Made by a program: the position numbers and the translations under genes. A DNA stretch of 64,000 nucleotides from Polytrichum commune (taxonomy: Eukaryota; Streptophyta; Polytrichopsida; Polytrichales; Polytrichaceae): the NCBI GenBank assembly GCA_950295325.1, contig OX485803.1:35539554-35603553 (forward strand), given 5' to 3'. Below, one piece after another: positions 11,701 to 24,735 of this stretch; position 1 is the stretch's first letter, and every line of letters starts with the position of its first letter. The notes beneath the pieces were generated by a model. The model worked only from the letters and a program-made list of their open reading frames with translations. It made no database searches and was not told the DNA's origin.

Positions 11701-13785
11701 CGTAACAGTATCCCTGTTGTGCAAAACAGTAGTTGGGTTTGTCGACCCCTCATACCCTCCAGTCGCACTTTATAGCCAACAGATTCACCAATATCCTCCC
11801 CCCTCTCTGAGGCCACCCTTTCTGCCACAGAGACAGCTGAGATTCGACGGGGTTGCGTACATATAATATTACATGTAGCACCACGCCCCATTTCAATTTC
11901 TGATTCCAGAATATACTGAGGCAACTGGGTCGTTTTCCCACAGCCAGTCTCACCTGAAACCACTACTACCTGCATGACAATAAATTTCCTTCAGTAATAA
12001 AAAGGAGAGGAGTCAATGGCACAACATACAACAAGAATCCAATTAAACAATACTTTTGAAAGTCTCACTAAGACCTCGTTCTAATGTTCACCTGATTTCT
12101 TGCAATTGCTGCCAATAAAGCATCTCTCTCTTTGTATGCAGGTAAAGTCTTCCGAAAATCAAGCATTTTCTTTCCTTCCTCAGACTCCTGCCAGCCCCTC
12201 TGCTTATTCCGTATCTGTCTATTGCGCCTAATCAACAACTCCTCTGCCGCCATTGCCATCCCTGGCCTTGTCACTGCATTAACGTCACCACCTACTTCAT
12301 CGACTACTGAATCGCCACCCGAGTCCATATCAAAATTGCCATTTTCTGGCGAGGCCAGTGACCTTTGCCTCTTGCGATACACATACTCCTTTAGCAAGGC
12401 ATCAACCTTTCTCTGTACTTGGTTAGGAAAAGAAACCTGGATACAGCCATCCACTTGGGTATGTCATGACCAGACAACGAATTGATACATAAAGACGTTC
12501 CATGTTAAGAAACTGTATCATTAATGATGCAAATCCTATAATCAACTCGTATCAACTGGATTGTCAACATACTTGAGGTCCACAGCTTTACGAAGTGACA
12601 TAAGTGTAAAGAATCAGCCCTGGCGAATTCAAAGCTATAACTCAACCCTTGGAAGATGCATACTGCAATCAAAGCGACTACAATAAGTCCACAACCTGCT
12701 CATCAGGACAACCGAAATCCTTGGAAGATACATAATAGATCGACAGCAGTTTCTGCGTCCATGATAGTCGTGTACTATTTCAACGAACCCCAATCAATTC
12801 TAGGTAAATATGAGCCTAATTGCGTCGGGGTCCCTGAACCGGGTAATGTTGTTGCAACAGATTCTCCGCACTTTCAGTTCGGACCAGAGCATAATCTGAA
12901 TCAAACTAATGTGTTATTTAGTGCTTTAAAAAATGCAAGGAAGAGAATGGTGCCAATTACCTGCCGTTGTGGCCGCCGGTCATCCAAATCGGGCCTGTAA
13001 TTAGGCAGAGGAATCTTACTGATAACTAAAACCTTGGAATAGAGCTGACAGTGGAGGCCCATTTGCTTAATCAGAGGCTTAATATGCTCATAATCTCTTC
13101 GATCTTTCTTCTCCTTCGTTACGATCTCTTGCTCACTGTCTCTCTGCAGAAACCGGTTCAGCCGCCACCTCCACCCATCCATATCAACAAAGTGAGGCGT
13201 CTCATCATCATCATAATACCCCAGCTCATCATCCGAGAATTGCTCACTCGTGTGGTATGAAAGCTCCCGGACCTGCGTTGAAGTCCCCACGGGAGCATCT
13301 CCAATAATCCTTTTCTTGCTATTCAAGTTCACCATTCTCAAACGGCTCCTCCTCCCCAAAGCCTCCTGCTCCTTCTTAAACCTCCGAAAAGGCGCATCGG
13401 CCAAAGAAGCATGAGTGGCAGGGAAGTAGCTGCGAAATGAATGTAACCCTGTTGCCTTCCTCTCCTTCAATGTGGGCCCTGCCTCCATCCGCGTTGGCAA
13501 GCCCTCCACTCGTGGCAAATCGTGCGGTATGCAGGGCTCATATGTCTGCGTCGGGTAGTCCGGAATCTGAGCCGAAAGCTCCATCTGCTTGAAGAAACGT
13601 TGATCATGGCGAATGTCTGGCCTGCGCAGGAGGCGCCGGTGCGCTTGGAAGCGTATAACCCTAAGCATTGTGTCCGAGCGCCAAGTCGATGAGAACAATG
13701 CCCTGGATAGCGAGCTCGTGGCAATTGCTTGTACTCGTGCGACAGGGGAAGCTGTGGCCGCTGTTGCTACCCAGCTTTCTAACAT
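8757..13785 (-). CDS. DExH-box ATP-dependent RNA helicase (DHX36/DExH3-like), 5 exons
   Basis: Exons on the minus strand: 13785-12961, 12436-12092, 11969-10111, 9797-9614 and 9266-8757. All junctions are GT-AG and in phase, giving 1240 residues and a TAG stop. Exon 3 holds the helicase core: Walker [10 protein letters not shown] (about 396-404), DEIH box (497-500), an SAT motif, and motif [10 protein letters not shown] (about 760), followed by the winged-helix, HA2 and OB-fold part. The C-terminus (about 1167-1229) looks like the double-stranded-RNA-binding domain that ends plant DExH3/DExH5 proteins. Family members unwind RNA duplexes or G-quadruplexes in RNA turnover and translation. The first 55 residues are rich in Ala, Ser and Arg and poor in acids, which resembles an organellar transit peptide; a second Met near residue 42 could give a shorter form. 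Its length is close to that of Arabidopsis DExH3-type helicases. Confidence 0.95.
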
Positions 13786-14366
13786 GGATCCCGAACACAC
13801 TCTGGCCTCGAACCTCACCCTTCATGCGACTCTAGTCTCTCTCTCTCTCTCTCTCACTCTCCTCACAAACCCTAAACCTTGTTCGCCGATTTGGCAGTCT
13901 TAAACCCTGTGTATGAATGAATTCCGAGGCAACGAGTGCAATTTCCAAGGCTGCAGATGTTGCAAGAAGCGTATTAAATTTGGCAGTGCGAATACATGAA
14001 TGAATGGAAAGAAATGGAAGAAGTGACAGCGAAACCCCTGCCTGCCTGCCTGCCTGGTCGAGCTGGTCGACTGCAATGAGGCTGTCGTGGGCGGAGCAGA
14101 GCCCTGCTGAGTTAGGGCAAAAAGCGCACCGCTCCTCCGCTTTCTCTTTCTCTGGTTCTCTCTGTCTCACCTTAAAGGCCACTTTACACTCTCACCATTC
14201 AGTTTCCAGAGTATAAACATCCGCACTCGGTATGAGCCCCGGCAACGGAAACGGCAACGGCAACTGAGGAATAAAACTGATGTTGGGCGGGTATCAGTAG
14301 CATAACAGGGTAACGGGTATGGCATAAAATATCTGACCCGGCTGGTATCATATTCTTCAATACTAA
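13786..14366. promoter_or_regulatory. Probable promoter/5' UTR of the helicase gene
   Basis: Upstream of the minus-strand start at 13785. It holds a short CT-repeat run at about 13836-13854 and a plant telomere-like 'aaccctaaacc' word just beyond, both common near plant promoters. No coding exon recognised; the open frames here are short and featureless. Confidence 0.35.
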
Positions 14367-14882
14367 GGACCGCTTTACACCTAGAGGCCAGGCCAATTCG
14401 TTGTGTAAGAGGCTTGAAATCTTCGCTTGTGCTTGGTCAAAAGGTTGAAATCAGCCCTAATCCTTTTACACCTAGAGGTTGGGTCGATTTGGTGGTATGA
14501 ATTTTTTATTCAAAAAATGTATGGTCTAACACGGTCCGAGCTCGTTGAATTGGGTGCACCCAAAATGAAGGGCCAATGTCACATTTCAATTAAAAAAAAC
14601 TTTTTAAAATAAAATATGCTTCTTTTAGCGTATTATATCCATTGGATTATGTGGAAATATAAACGGCTCTACGCTAGATTATGCTAGATCCGTTGGATTA
14701 TGCTAGATTTATTAAATTGGACTAGCTTCTTGGCCCTAAAACCTTTACAATTAAAAATTTGGCCCCCATTATAATCTTATTATGATGTGTAGTTGAGGCC
14801 GGCCTCCAACCCAAAAGGGGCTAAAATTTCATGCAATCAGCCTCAAGGGGGATTGGCCTGGGCTCTAGGTGTAAAGCGGCCC
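14367..14882. mobile_element. Tourist/PIF-Harbinger-type MITE, 516 bp, with TAA target duplication
   Basis: The first 28 bases (GGACCGCTTTACACC...) and the last 28 are inverted copies differing at two positions. The element is flanked on both sides by TAA (14364-14366 and 14883-14885). A 3-bp TWA target duplication and GG-starting termini are the hallmarks of PIF/Harbinger (Tourist) elements. A partial extra copy of the terminal word lies inside, near 14462. No transposase is encoded. Confidence 0.8.
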
Positions 14883-14885
14883 TAA

Positions 14886-17800
14886 GGCCCACTTTATCTT
14901 GGGGGTAGATTGAAGGTCAGCTCGAATACTAAAAATTTGAGCCAATGGAATTGTTCGGTTTCATCAAATCTAATCAAAGGGTTTTATATTAGGGTTGGGC
15001 ATGAACATTTACTTGTCTTATGTGGCGTCTTAGGTGACAAAATTTTGGAGGCAAATCTTCAAGCCAGCTTGAACAAATTGGGAGGAGGAAATTCCTTTGC
15101 TCAAACTCTCTCAACATTGGGTTCATTTGTTAGATAATGAACATCTCTATCGTTGACCCATGTAATGCTCAAGATTGAAGGCCTCGTATGAGTTTCATTT
15201 TGAAGGGCTCTCAAATTTCAACTCTTCAGTTGAAGGGTTGGTTCAAATCCAAGACGTTAATTTAAGAATATAGAAATGAAATACAAAACTCATATTAAAC
15301 TTGTGCATGAACTATATGGTGCATGTTTCTAGTACAATGTGAAAAAATCAAAATCAACCATCTAACTCCCCTTCTTGTAGCGACAATGCCCCACGTTTGT
15401 TGGTTCTTGTGGTGGGCATATTATATTGAGGACTTCAAGTGACGTCTTCATTTTCAATTTGGGGTTGTGATTTGAAAGGTTGTTTTGAGAGAGGTATATT
15501 TTGAAGGGCCAAATCGCATTTGAAGGGCATTGAAGACTTCAATCTCAAACACTACGACTCATTGAAGGTAGATTCTCTTCACTAAAAGGACATTGAGACC
15601 TAAAATTGGGTATCATCATTTTATATGTAGGAAGGTTGGCCCCCCAAAAAGTGGATAAAGTTGAACTTGATCGAGAGCTTAATGCTTGAGCCCTCCATCT
15701 AGCCCCATGTTGTGTATAAAGTCGCCCTAATATCGGTTCACACTTGATGTTTGCACACATACTTAAATCATAAAGAATTATCTTGGTTGCTATGCAACAT
15801 TATTGACAAAGCTCATATGGTATGTTGTACATTTATCAAGAGTATAGTCGAGAAGGTGTGAAAAACATTGACTTCAACTTTGTATGTTTGTAGTGATTGC
15901 ATGTATTGAAGACATGGCTACACTTTATGATAGGGTAAAAAAAACAATATTGTCATCATTCAATGTTAAAGCTTTTCATAAGCCCTTTTGTAAACATGTG
16001 ATTCAACCTTCCCATGAGTAAAAGATTGATACTTTGCCATTCAATTACCCACATAATCAAACAAACATTCACCAACTATATACTTGTAGTTTTTCATTCT
16101 TTTCATACCCGCTATGTTTGATATCGATTCACACTTGGAGTTTGCATATATATAGAAAAGTATATTGACAAACTAGAAACCAAAGTTTTATCATATATTG
16201 GTAAGTATGGAATAATGTAATTTCCATGGGAGTCACCTAGGTAGGATGGTATGGGCATGTGTTGTCCCAACCCTATGCACCTATGCATGATTAATGAAAG
16301 TCCCAACCAACCTCACATTGTATGCTCAACATGCCACCATTAACAACTAACAATTTTTTTAATGTTGGGCGATAGTAAATAGTGACAACCTTACAGTCAC
16401 AAAACATGCTCTATTGCACATTAGATTACAATATTTCAGGTTATCACTTGTGTATCCTTGGTTTGGTTTATGAGTATTTTAAAACCACAACATGTAAGGA
16501 CCCCTTACCCATCACAGAGTAGTCTAATTCTTTTCCTTCCAAGATTGGGTCCTCTATCTAAACTCAGTTCATCGGCACTCCCCTCATACTATTTTTTTTT
16601 TAATAAACTTACATGGGAGTTGGTTTTCCTACTTGTTGTGGGCAACTATGTGTCCACATAGGCATTCAAGTTTGCTTACAAGCATTGTTTCCTCCATGTG
16701 ACTCAAATGGTTAAATGAATCGACAATCATTACATAAGTTTGGACTTTTCTCTGTTTATAGTGCCCCATTTTTTTTAAACCTCCCTCGTGTTGGAATATC
16801 ATTTAAGGTGAATCATCAATGTTTTCAACCTCATCTTAGTCTATTTGATTCTCTAGGGTTAATGCTTTGGAAAAATACGTCGTGAGGGTTTACACTCTTG
16901 TTATCGGAAGTTTTCGAAGCGGAAGATGTTGTGCTCGTGTGTGGTACTAATTGGGGTTGAAGAGGTATGAGAAGGAAAACCATTTTGATGAAGTGCCCTT
17001 ACATAGAAGCCATTGCTTCAATGCTCCATTTTCATACATTATATCATATATCTTATATACAAACTTTTTGAGTGTGAGATGATGCCTTTGAGTTGTGATG
17101 CACTATCAAATGATTGACCATGTGTTCAAATAATTTCAACAAAAGGAAACAAGTTATGCTCTTCCCATCATCTTGATCCCAAATTTCGATGCATTGATAA
17201 GAGATTTCGTATGATTGGATATTATGATATACACTCTAGATTGGTGGAAAGTTGCAAGCATGATACGATTTCAAGTGATAAAGTTGATTAAATGGCTTCT
17301 TTTGAGAAACAAGTACTTTATGACTAAATCTATAGAGGACAGAGGATATTTGTTTATGATATTTTATGATTGGCTTTTAGGAATTCAAAGAAAAGTTCAA
17401 GAATTACAATTTGGGGGGGGGGGTGCTAAAAATACATATTTCCCTTCTTCTAACAATTCCTTTGTTCTTTGAAATCCTATTAAAGGTCAAGTAAGCAACA
17501 ACACTAAGAGTTAACCCTTAAACACCACACAGGGGGCATGCGGTGGGGGGGGGGGGAAATTCAAACCTTTCAAATTTTCATTAAAAGTTATATTTGTAGA
17601 TCCAAGGGGAACGTTTATTCATTCCCAACAACACTTATTTTTAGAGAATAGCTTTGGAGTTAGTCAAACCTTCCATCTCATGTAATCTTACTTGTCAAAA
17701 CAACACCTCAATCCTTCAAGGGTTTTGTCAAAGTTATGAAAGCTCACTCTATCCTACTTACATTCACAAACATATGAGCAAACAAACAAGCGGCTAGTTG

Positions 17801-18575
17801 CAAGAGTACTGTGCCCTTATCATTATCCCACACATGTGGACAATTCGAGTTAGATATATAACCAAACCCAAACTTTGGCTCATTTTTAGACACCACTTTT
17901 TTTTATCAACACTCACTTATAACTGAACTCCAACTGAAGAACTAGCTACTACACCATAGATTCACAACACATATTATTGAACGATTCCGGTTAGCTACCA
18001 AACTGTGACCCAATTTAGAAACCACTCCTAGGTCTCTCCCTCATAACAAACAAACAAACAAACAAACCTTTACCTAAGCTCACCGAACACAGTCCATGCA
18101 ACTCTTGTGTGTGGGAGCTTAAGTCCCAATGTTCAAAACATGCGATGAAGGTGAAGGGCAAGAATGGTAGATCCCAGGAGGAGAAGTGGTAGATGTAGGG
18201 AGAAATAAGGTAGATCTGGGGCAGGGCAGGGCAGGGCAGGGCAAGGCGAGGGGGGCCTGGCGACGTGCAGAGAGTCTCACCGGGTCGTCGTCGCTCCTCG
18301 TTCGCTAGCTCGCTCTTGCGGAGCCTGCTCAGGGCAGCCTTCGTTACACTCGCCCTAGCCCACTCGTCTGCTACTTGCGCTCCTCAAGAGCTCACCGATC
18401 GGAGAGCAGGGGAATCACAGCAGGTGTAGAATCACTGGTGGCCCCATTTTACCCATGTTTGGTTTCGTGTGAGGCACGGCGGATTGAGGGAACAGGAGGG
18501 GGAGGGGGGGAGGGGTAGCGAGAGGGGCGAGAAGGAAAGGGTAAGGGGAAGAGGCAAAAGGAACGAGAGGTCACG
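14886..18575. other. Intergenic DNA and upstream region of ARL1
   Basis: No gene recognised. It holds G runs at 17413-17423 and 17545-17556, a CAAA microsatellite near 18046-18067 and a 'gggca' repeat near 18217-18242. From about 18200 the DNA becomes GC-rich up to the ARL1 start codon, which fits a promoter/5' UTR. Short open frames have no family signature. Confidence 0.45.
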
Positions 18576-21500
18576 ATGGGCATATTTATGTCCAGGTTGC
18601 TTGCGACGTTGTTTGGCGACAAGGAGGCAAGGATTTTGGTGCTTGGCCTGGATAACGCGGGGAAGACGACCATTCTTTGTATCCATTTTCATAGGGTTTA
18701 GGGTGAATTGGGAGGAGCTCATCTGGGGACATTTCTGTCTTGTTTTGTATTTCGTATTATGTGTTATGTGTTTTGGCCACTGTGCAATGCCATAGGCCCA
18801 TAGGGTTAACCTTAGGTTGGGGTAAGCTACACCCGGGGCAGTTTAGTCTAAGTTTCTGGCGATTGAAGGTAGCACAGGTACCTGCAGCTTGATGCTGTCT
18901 GCACTGAACGCAGAGATCTGCCTCTGTAGATTTTTATTTTATTTTGAGGTTTTTTTGGTTGTATTGTGTATGTATATATATTTTGTATTTTGTTGCCATG
19001 TTGTTCTCTGGATCTTCATGGAAGAATAAGTTTTCTCCTTAATCGAAGCAATCAGATCGATTGCAAGTCGGGGAGGTCGTGTCAACTATTCCAAGTAAGC
19101 TCCCATTCCGTGTGCTGAGGGGTCATTTTTTCTAAAAGTGATTTTTGAAGATTTTTATACTCTTGTTGTTCTTGTTGTTCTTGTTGTGTATGTGTAAATG
19201 CAATTCAAAGCTCTGGAACCTGCCAGAGATCTGAACAGCATTGAGATCCACGAATGTGAACCTTCTATAATGTGCATTAATTACAAAGACGCTCTCACCA
19301 ACTTGAAGCAATTTTTGTGTTTGGTCATTAGAGTGGTGTTGGTGGGATCAAGTCTTTGTGAACATTTGAACATTTTGTCTCTAAATTCACCCTGGTTATA
19401 TTGAAGGCTAGCAAAGTTCTAGTGAACATTTTAGAACCTGATACTGCATATGCTGAGCTTGTCCCAGGTTTAAGTGGGATTTCTCAGCGGTCAGGTGTTT
19501 TGCTAAAGTTGACATAGTTCAGGAATGTAGTTGCGTAGCAGCTCACTACTTTTATTGCATCTGTCACTGATATTTTTGAAAGTGAATATTGTGCCTTAAG
19601 ATAAGGATAAGTTCAGAGATGCAAACGATGAAGGATATTCTTGCAAGTATTTTACTGGTGCTCATGACACAATATCTGCTGGACTACTCATTCTGGTACC
19701 TCTTATGGTATGGGTACAGCAATTGGATTCAATGTGGAGACTGTGCAATACAACAACATCAAGTTCCAAGTATGGGATTTAGGTTAGTATTGAGATCTTT
19801 AACCTTTGATCCAAGTCCCTGTTACTTTCTTGCCAAGAAGTCCCTATGTTCACCAGCTTCTTGGTATGAACTAGTTTACATACAAATTAATTCCATAATC
19901 TGTTCTCAAGTTTCAGAGATTTTGAAGTCAGACATTGCAATTGTTGTGGGTTCTCGCTCTGCTGCGGCATTTAATTTGCACTTTTTCCTACTCTCCGTGT
20001 GTAAGATGGTATAGCATCTGAAAAGCATATCTGTGATGATGGCAGGTGGCCAAACAAGCATCAGGTATTTGAATCTTGTTACCCTTGTCTGTTTATTTAG
20101 ATATGTTCTTAGATGGCAGAGATAATGTCTATCTTGCTGAACTTCTGAAACTTGTAGATGGTAATCTACTTCAAGAGTTTGATATTGAATTAGTAGCTTT
20201 TGGGGTGAAGTTAACTGGATGACTCTTAGTGTGTAAATAGCTCAGAAGATAAGATGTGAATAGTAGAAGTGGATGATTGCTCCCTGTTTCTTCTGCAAAG
20301 CATTGAGTAATAACCTCTGACAGGATAAATCATCTACTTTCTATCTAGGTAAAAGCCTTTGAAGGTTTGGTGAACTTTTGGAAGTCCTTTGGAGACACTA
20401 TTTACTCGGTTTGCAAGTGCTTCCAATTTGGATTCAATCTTTTATTTACCTACATTTATTTGTGCAAAGGTCAGATGCTGGATCCAAGACAAACTTAGTG
20501 TAACCAGTCACCTTGATTTAAAAACGTGTGCAGACCGTACTGGCGATGCTATTTTCCAAACACCCAGGCAGTGATTTATGTTGTAGATTCAAGTGACACT
20601 GAACGAATGTCCACAGCTCAAGAAGAGTTTCATGCTATTCTTCAGGTATGTATTTGTGTTCCAGGTGGATAAGTGGATTCTAGTTTTCTGTCAAGAAAGT
20701 AATGAGCAGATAAGGTTGTTTGACTGAGTTTTGTATAGAGCTGATTGAGGTCACTGTACACAATCATAAAGGCCTATACACAATTCGCTCACAACTAAGT
20801 ATTGAATAGATACTTAGCAGAACCAAGTAATTGAGGGTCATCAAACATTAGGAAGCCTTAACCTCGTATTACTTGTATGATCATAAAACCAATTCACAAT
20901 TTGGAATCTCCAGTGCTTGATGGCACTTGATTATTTTCTTTAGGTATGCCCTCAAATAGTTGATTTCTGTGGATAGAAACTACGACTATGTCAGATGGGT
21001 CCAGGTTCCAGATTTTCAAATTTTGTTTGGATTGTTTGCCTGATCTTCACAGGAAGAGGAGTTGAAAGATGCGGTGATACTCATCTATGCAAATAAGCAG
21101 GTATGACTGCTTCTGGTGTTTACATACTCACCATGCAACAAATTTGTACAATTGCAATGTTTTGTCCTTCTCTGTCTAAGTACCAGTTTTTCTCGGTTCA
21201 AATAAGGCCTTGAAAAGACATCTTCCGAAATTTTGTTTTTGTTTGCTTCAAGGTTTAATTGTGGACTAATAATAGAACTATGGTGGTATTGCAGGATTTA
21301 CCTGGTGCCCTTGATGCAGCTGCTGTCACAGAAGCACTGAACTTACATACAATCAAGAACAGGCAATGGTCTATATTCAAGACATCAGCAATCAAGGGTG
21401 ATGGACTTTTTGAGGGTTTGGATTGGTATTATCCCGAACCACTCTTGATGATGCCTCCTTTTAACCCAAATTCTGGTCTCTCAGCACACTTAGTAGGTAT

Positions 21501-21600
21501 TTACCTTTCCAAGGCCTGCTTATTGCAGATTAAATTGATGGCTGTACTACTGTGGTGGTTTTTCAGGCTCAGCAATACTTTGAAGACTGGCAGGAAATAA
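18576..21600 (+). CDS. ARL1: ARL1 (ADP-ribosylation factor-like 1) small GTPase, 8 exons
   Basis: Exons 18576-18678, 19056-19094, 19720-19782, 20046-20064, 20534-20645, 21053-21100, 21295-21425 and 21567-21600 join in phase to 182 residues, the usual ARL1 length, ending in TAA. Met-Gly at the start gives the N-myristoylation site. The P-loop GLDNAGKT, the WDLGGQ switch II motif, the NKQD guanine-specificity motif and the TSA motif are all intact. ARL1 recruits GRIP-domain golgins and other effectors to the trans-Golgi network. Exon 4 is only 19 nt and codes the GGQTSI part of switch II, so correct splicing of this microexon is essential for function. Introns are about 190-640 bp. I am sure of the family; the exon ends rest on in-phase GT-AG sites and conservation. 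Confidence 0.97.
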
Positions 21601-21984
21601 GCTGAAGGAAGAAATATTTCATAAGCATGTGAGTGCAGTCCTTTCAAATCTCCATGCTCTTGAAGTGAGATATTTTATAATCTGCAATGAGTAGTACTTG
21701 CTTCTGGAGTTTTTTTTTGGTTGGGTGGAGGTAACTAGTTGGTACGCAAGTTGAGTGGATGGAGGGCCAATTTACGCTATGGCCAAATGCCATGACCAAG
21801 AAATTGAGGGCCCTTGAAACTTATCCAAATGTATACCATGGAGAATTGGAATTGAACCTTGTGTGATCACCGACCTTCATGTGTAGTGTAAAGACATGCG
21901 ACTGAGATCTCAACTGCATGCTATTTCATTACCATCCTATTTATTTGGGCCCTTCTACCCAACAAGTTACAATGAATTCAGGGG
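21601..21984 (+). other. ARL1 3' flank
   Basis: Probably includes the ARL1 3' UTR. No further gene or repeat recognised. Confidence 0.35.
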
Positions 21985-22130
21985 TGTGAGATTTTGAAGT
22001 GTCATGGTCTCACGGTGTTGTGTTAGACCCACCTCTTTGAGTGGCCTTGACGCAAAATCCGGTAGACCATGAATCATTATCTATTGCATGTCGTGTAGGA
22101 CTCCATGTAGGTATGTCATTGATTTAAATC
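21985..22130 (+). repeat. Dispersed repeat family R3, copy A
   Basis: Shares an ordered series of words with 50431-50575, including 'gagtgtcatggt'-type and 'gaccatgaa' blocks, and with the reverse complement of 50826-50890. Non-coding and diverged. Confidence 0.5.
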
Positions 22131-24701
22131 GTCCTCAAGCCCCTCAAGCTCTGTAAAGTGAGGTGTGGAAAATTTTCACCAATGAGATATTGTAGATTCT
22201 AATGGTTGTGGGTCCTCAAGCTCTATTGTAAAATGCCCCTGAGGCACATGATACCTTTATGAAAGTGACTCTAATTTCTGTCGTCATATTATATAGAAAT
22301 ACATGTATTATGCAATCAGTTATCCTCATACTGTTGTTTCATGCTGTGCAGTTCATACCTGTTTGTTATAGGAGAGTGCGGTGTCTTGGAAATTCCATGG
22401 CACAGGGGGGTCCTATTTGTCAGAGGAGTTCCAAATCTTTTATGAAGCAAGGATGCTAACCATACTTTCAGTGAGATCCTGGCACACACGCACACCTTTA
22501 GCATAGCCAGAATACAGAAGGATGCTGCTACTGCTGCGGCCTGTATTGATAGATTAGAAACATTGCCATGCTGTGATTACTTTCGTGTGGGTTAAATTAA
22601 CCTTGTTAATAGCACGACCTAGTAGGGACACTTCTTCAGGCTGTGAATTTGTGATCCTTGAGAGGGACGGACATCAAAAACGTTTTATGCGGCCCATCTT
22701 CTGGTGATTTGTCCTGACACCAATTTGTCTGACTGACAACAAGAGGTCGCACCCTAACAAAAGCAAACTTAGTTTGGTGGCTGTTTGAATTGTGCTTATA
22801 AGAGATTTTTCAGAAAATCTTACTTTTCGATGCATTGCTGGCAAATACAGAATTTGTTGTTGTCCTTGTAGATAAGGCTGCCCACATGACAACAAGATAC
22901 CTTGTGCTACAGGACTGGCATGTCCCACTGAATGCACATTGAAGTTGCACATGGTGACTTTGGAGCACACCATCATACTTCATGGTAGCTATTATACAGA
23001 ACATGAGTTACCACGGATGGGTTATCAAGTATACAATACACTGCTTAGTGGAGTTCAGTTGTGTCATTGGGAACATGCAGGTAACTGAACCTAAATCTTT
23101 CACGAGTCAATTTCAAAAGTCAAGAGAAACTTAAGGTAACTGGGTCCTAAACTATTTGCTGTTTGCTGCGCTCCACTCATCATGTCGATTCTTTGGGTGC
23201 CGTGTGACGAGAATTCTGCAACATGAAATTGAAGCTCCCCTGATTCTTCAGTGAATTTTTGAAACACCTGAAACAAAGAACCACAAGTCACTCACTATTT
23301 GGAAGTACGCAATGCTATAACTGTGTACTGTACATCTCAATTTTTTGTGAACAGAGGTCGAACTGATTGTTTGGACATTGTAGGACATTTCCATCTTTAC
23401 TTAGTAATTTTTTTGCATTAATAATAAAAATATAGCATTGCATAACTCGTCTTAGTAAGTGAGACTAAATATTTAGTGTATGTGAGCCTAGGAATATAAC
23501 AATGCTCGGGTAAATTGGCTGTTGCTAGGTGTGGATCATGTTGAGGCTGGTCAATGCTCTTGTTCCATACCACTTCACATATCGAAACATGCCACCGTTC
23601 TAAAAGATGAACTGTGTTCCACATATAGTCAGGATAATTGAGTGGGATTTGTCATCAACCATCTGGCTCGATTTGAATTCAAGTTGGATATGTTTTCAAT
23701 TGAATTGGGTGGCTCTTGACGTCAAATAGATCATGAATATAACTTTCATGTGAGAGATCATTGCTGTTTGAGGGTTTGACTTGCCTTGTATGTCTAGGGG
23801 GCAAGGGTTTTGTCTGTTGTTGATTATTATATCATGATTTTAAAAGTGATTTGGTGTTCTTAGGTGAATTTTGCACCTTTTGGTGGGAAAATCCACATTA
23901 TGTGAGTGAGTGAGTGTGAGTGTGATTGTGTGAGTGGGTTTGTGTGCGAGTGTTTGTGTTTGACTATGTGAGTGTGAGTCTTTGAAGATGCCACGATGGG
24001 ATAGTTTATCAAGTGCACAAGGTCCATTTCTCTGACTCAACTTGACTTCATTTTTATTTTTTTATCTTGTTGAATGCCAGTAATTTTTTATACAAGCCCA
24101 ATACATTGCTTATTCGTTCATCTTCATTTGCAATTACCACTGCTAATACGGTCTAGAAAATCGAAGAAGTGTGTGCATATTATCACCTCAACCCTCCTAT
24201 AAACAGAACATGCCCTCAATGAGAAGGGAAAATTCATTCCCTCAAACAAAGGTCATGATATTTCAATGGTTTCAAAAACCAAACAAGAAGAATCTTAGAA
24301 TAAAAGTAGTTTGTGTGGATTTGTTGTAAAATGGTTGTACATGAATGTTGAAGTTGCTCAAATTTTGTTTTCAAAAGCCAATCATGTCAACATATCATGA
24401 TGGCTTATCCACACCTCAAGCATTGAAAATCATATGGCTTTTGTTGCTAGCCTCTCGCAGGGGATGTTGAATTATATGATAGAGCAACGATGTTTGGGCT
24501 TATCTACAAGCCAAATCATGGTTGTGCATTGCAGAAAATTGAAACACATTATGAAAACAACAAGGAAGATGACTAGAGACATGTTCATTGTGGAACAAGA
24601 CACTTGATATATGGCAGGGAAGCTTACCAAGGAGACATATAAGCGTCATGTAAACAATGTGAAAAATGTTCACATATGTGCATATGAAAATTAGAATATA
24701 G
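22131..24701. other. Intergenic, MITE end at 23430-23480
   Basis: No gene recognised. At 23430-23480 the words 'atatagcattgc' and 'agtaagtgagactaaatattt' match the right end of the MITE at 1-199, so this is probably a solo fragment of that family. A diverged TG/AG-rich simple repeat lies at about 23900-23980. Confidence 0.45.
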
Positions 24702-24735
24702 TTTTTTTTTTTTTTTTTTTTTTTTTCCCCCCCCT
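24702..24735. repeat. T25-C9 homopolymer tract
   Basis: Twenty-five T followed by nine C. The T run could be the poly(A) tail of an old retrotransposed copy on the minus strand, but I see no paired target duplication. A second G15 run follows at 24881-24895. Confidence 0.7.

Noticed and set aside
24702-24735. Poly(T) tract as the tail of a minus-strand retrocopy
   Set aside because: No target duplication or recognisable retrocopy body was found next to it.
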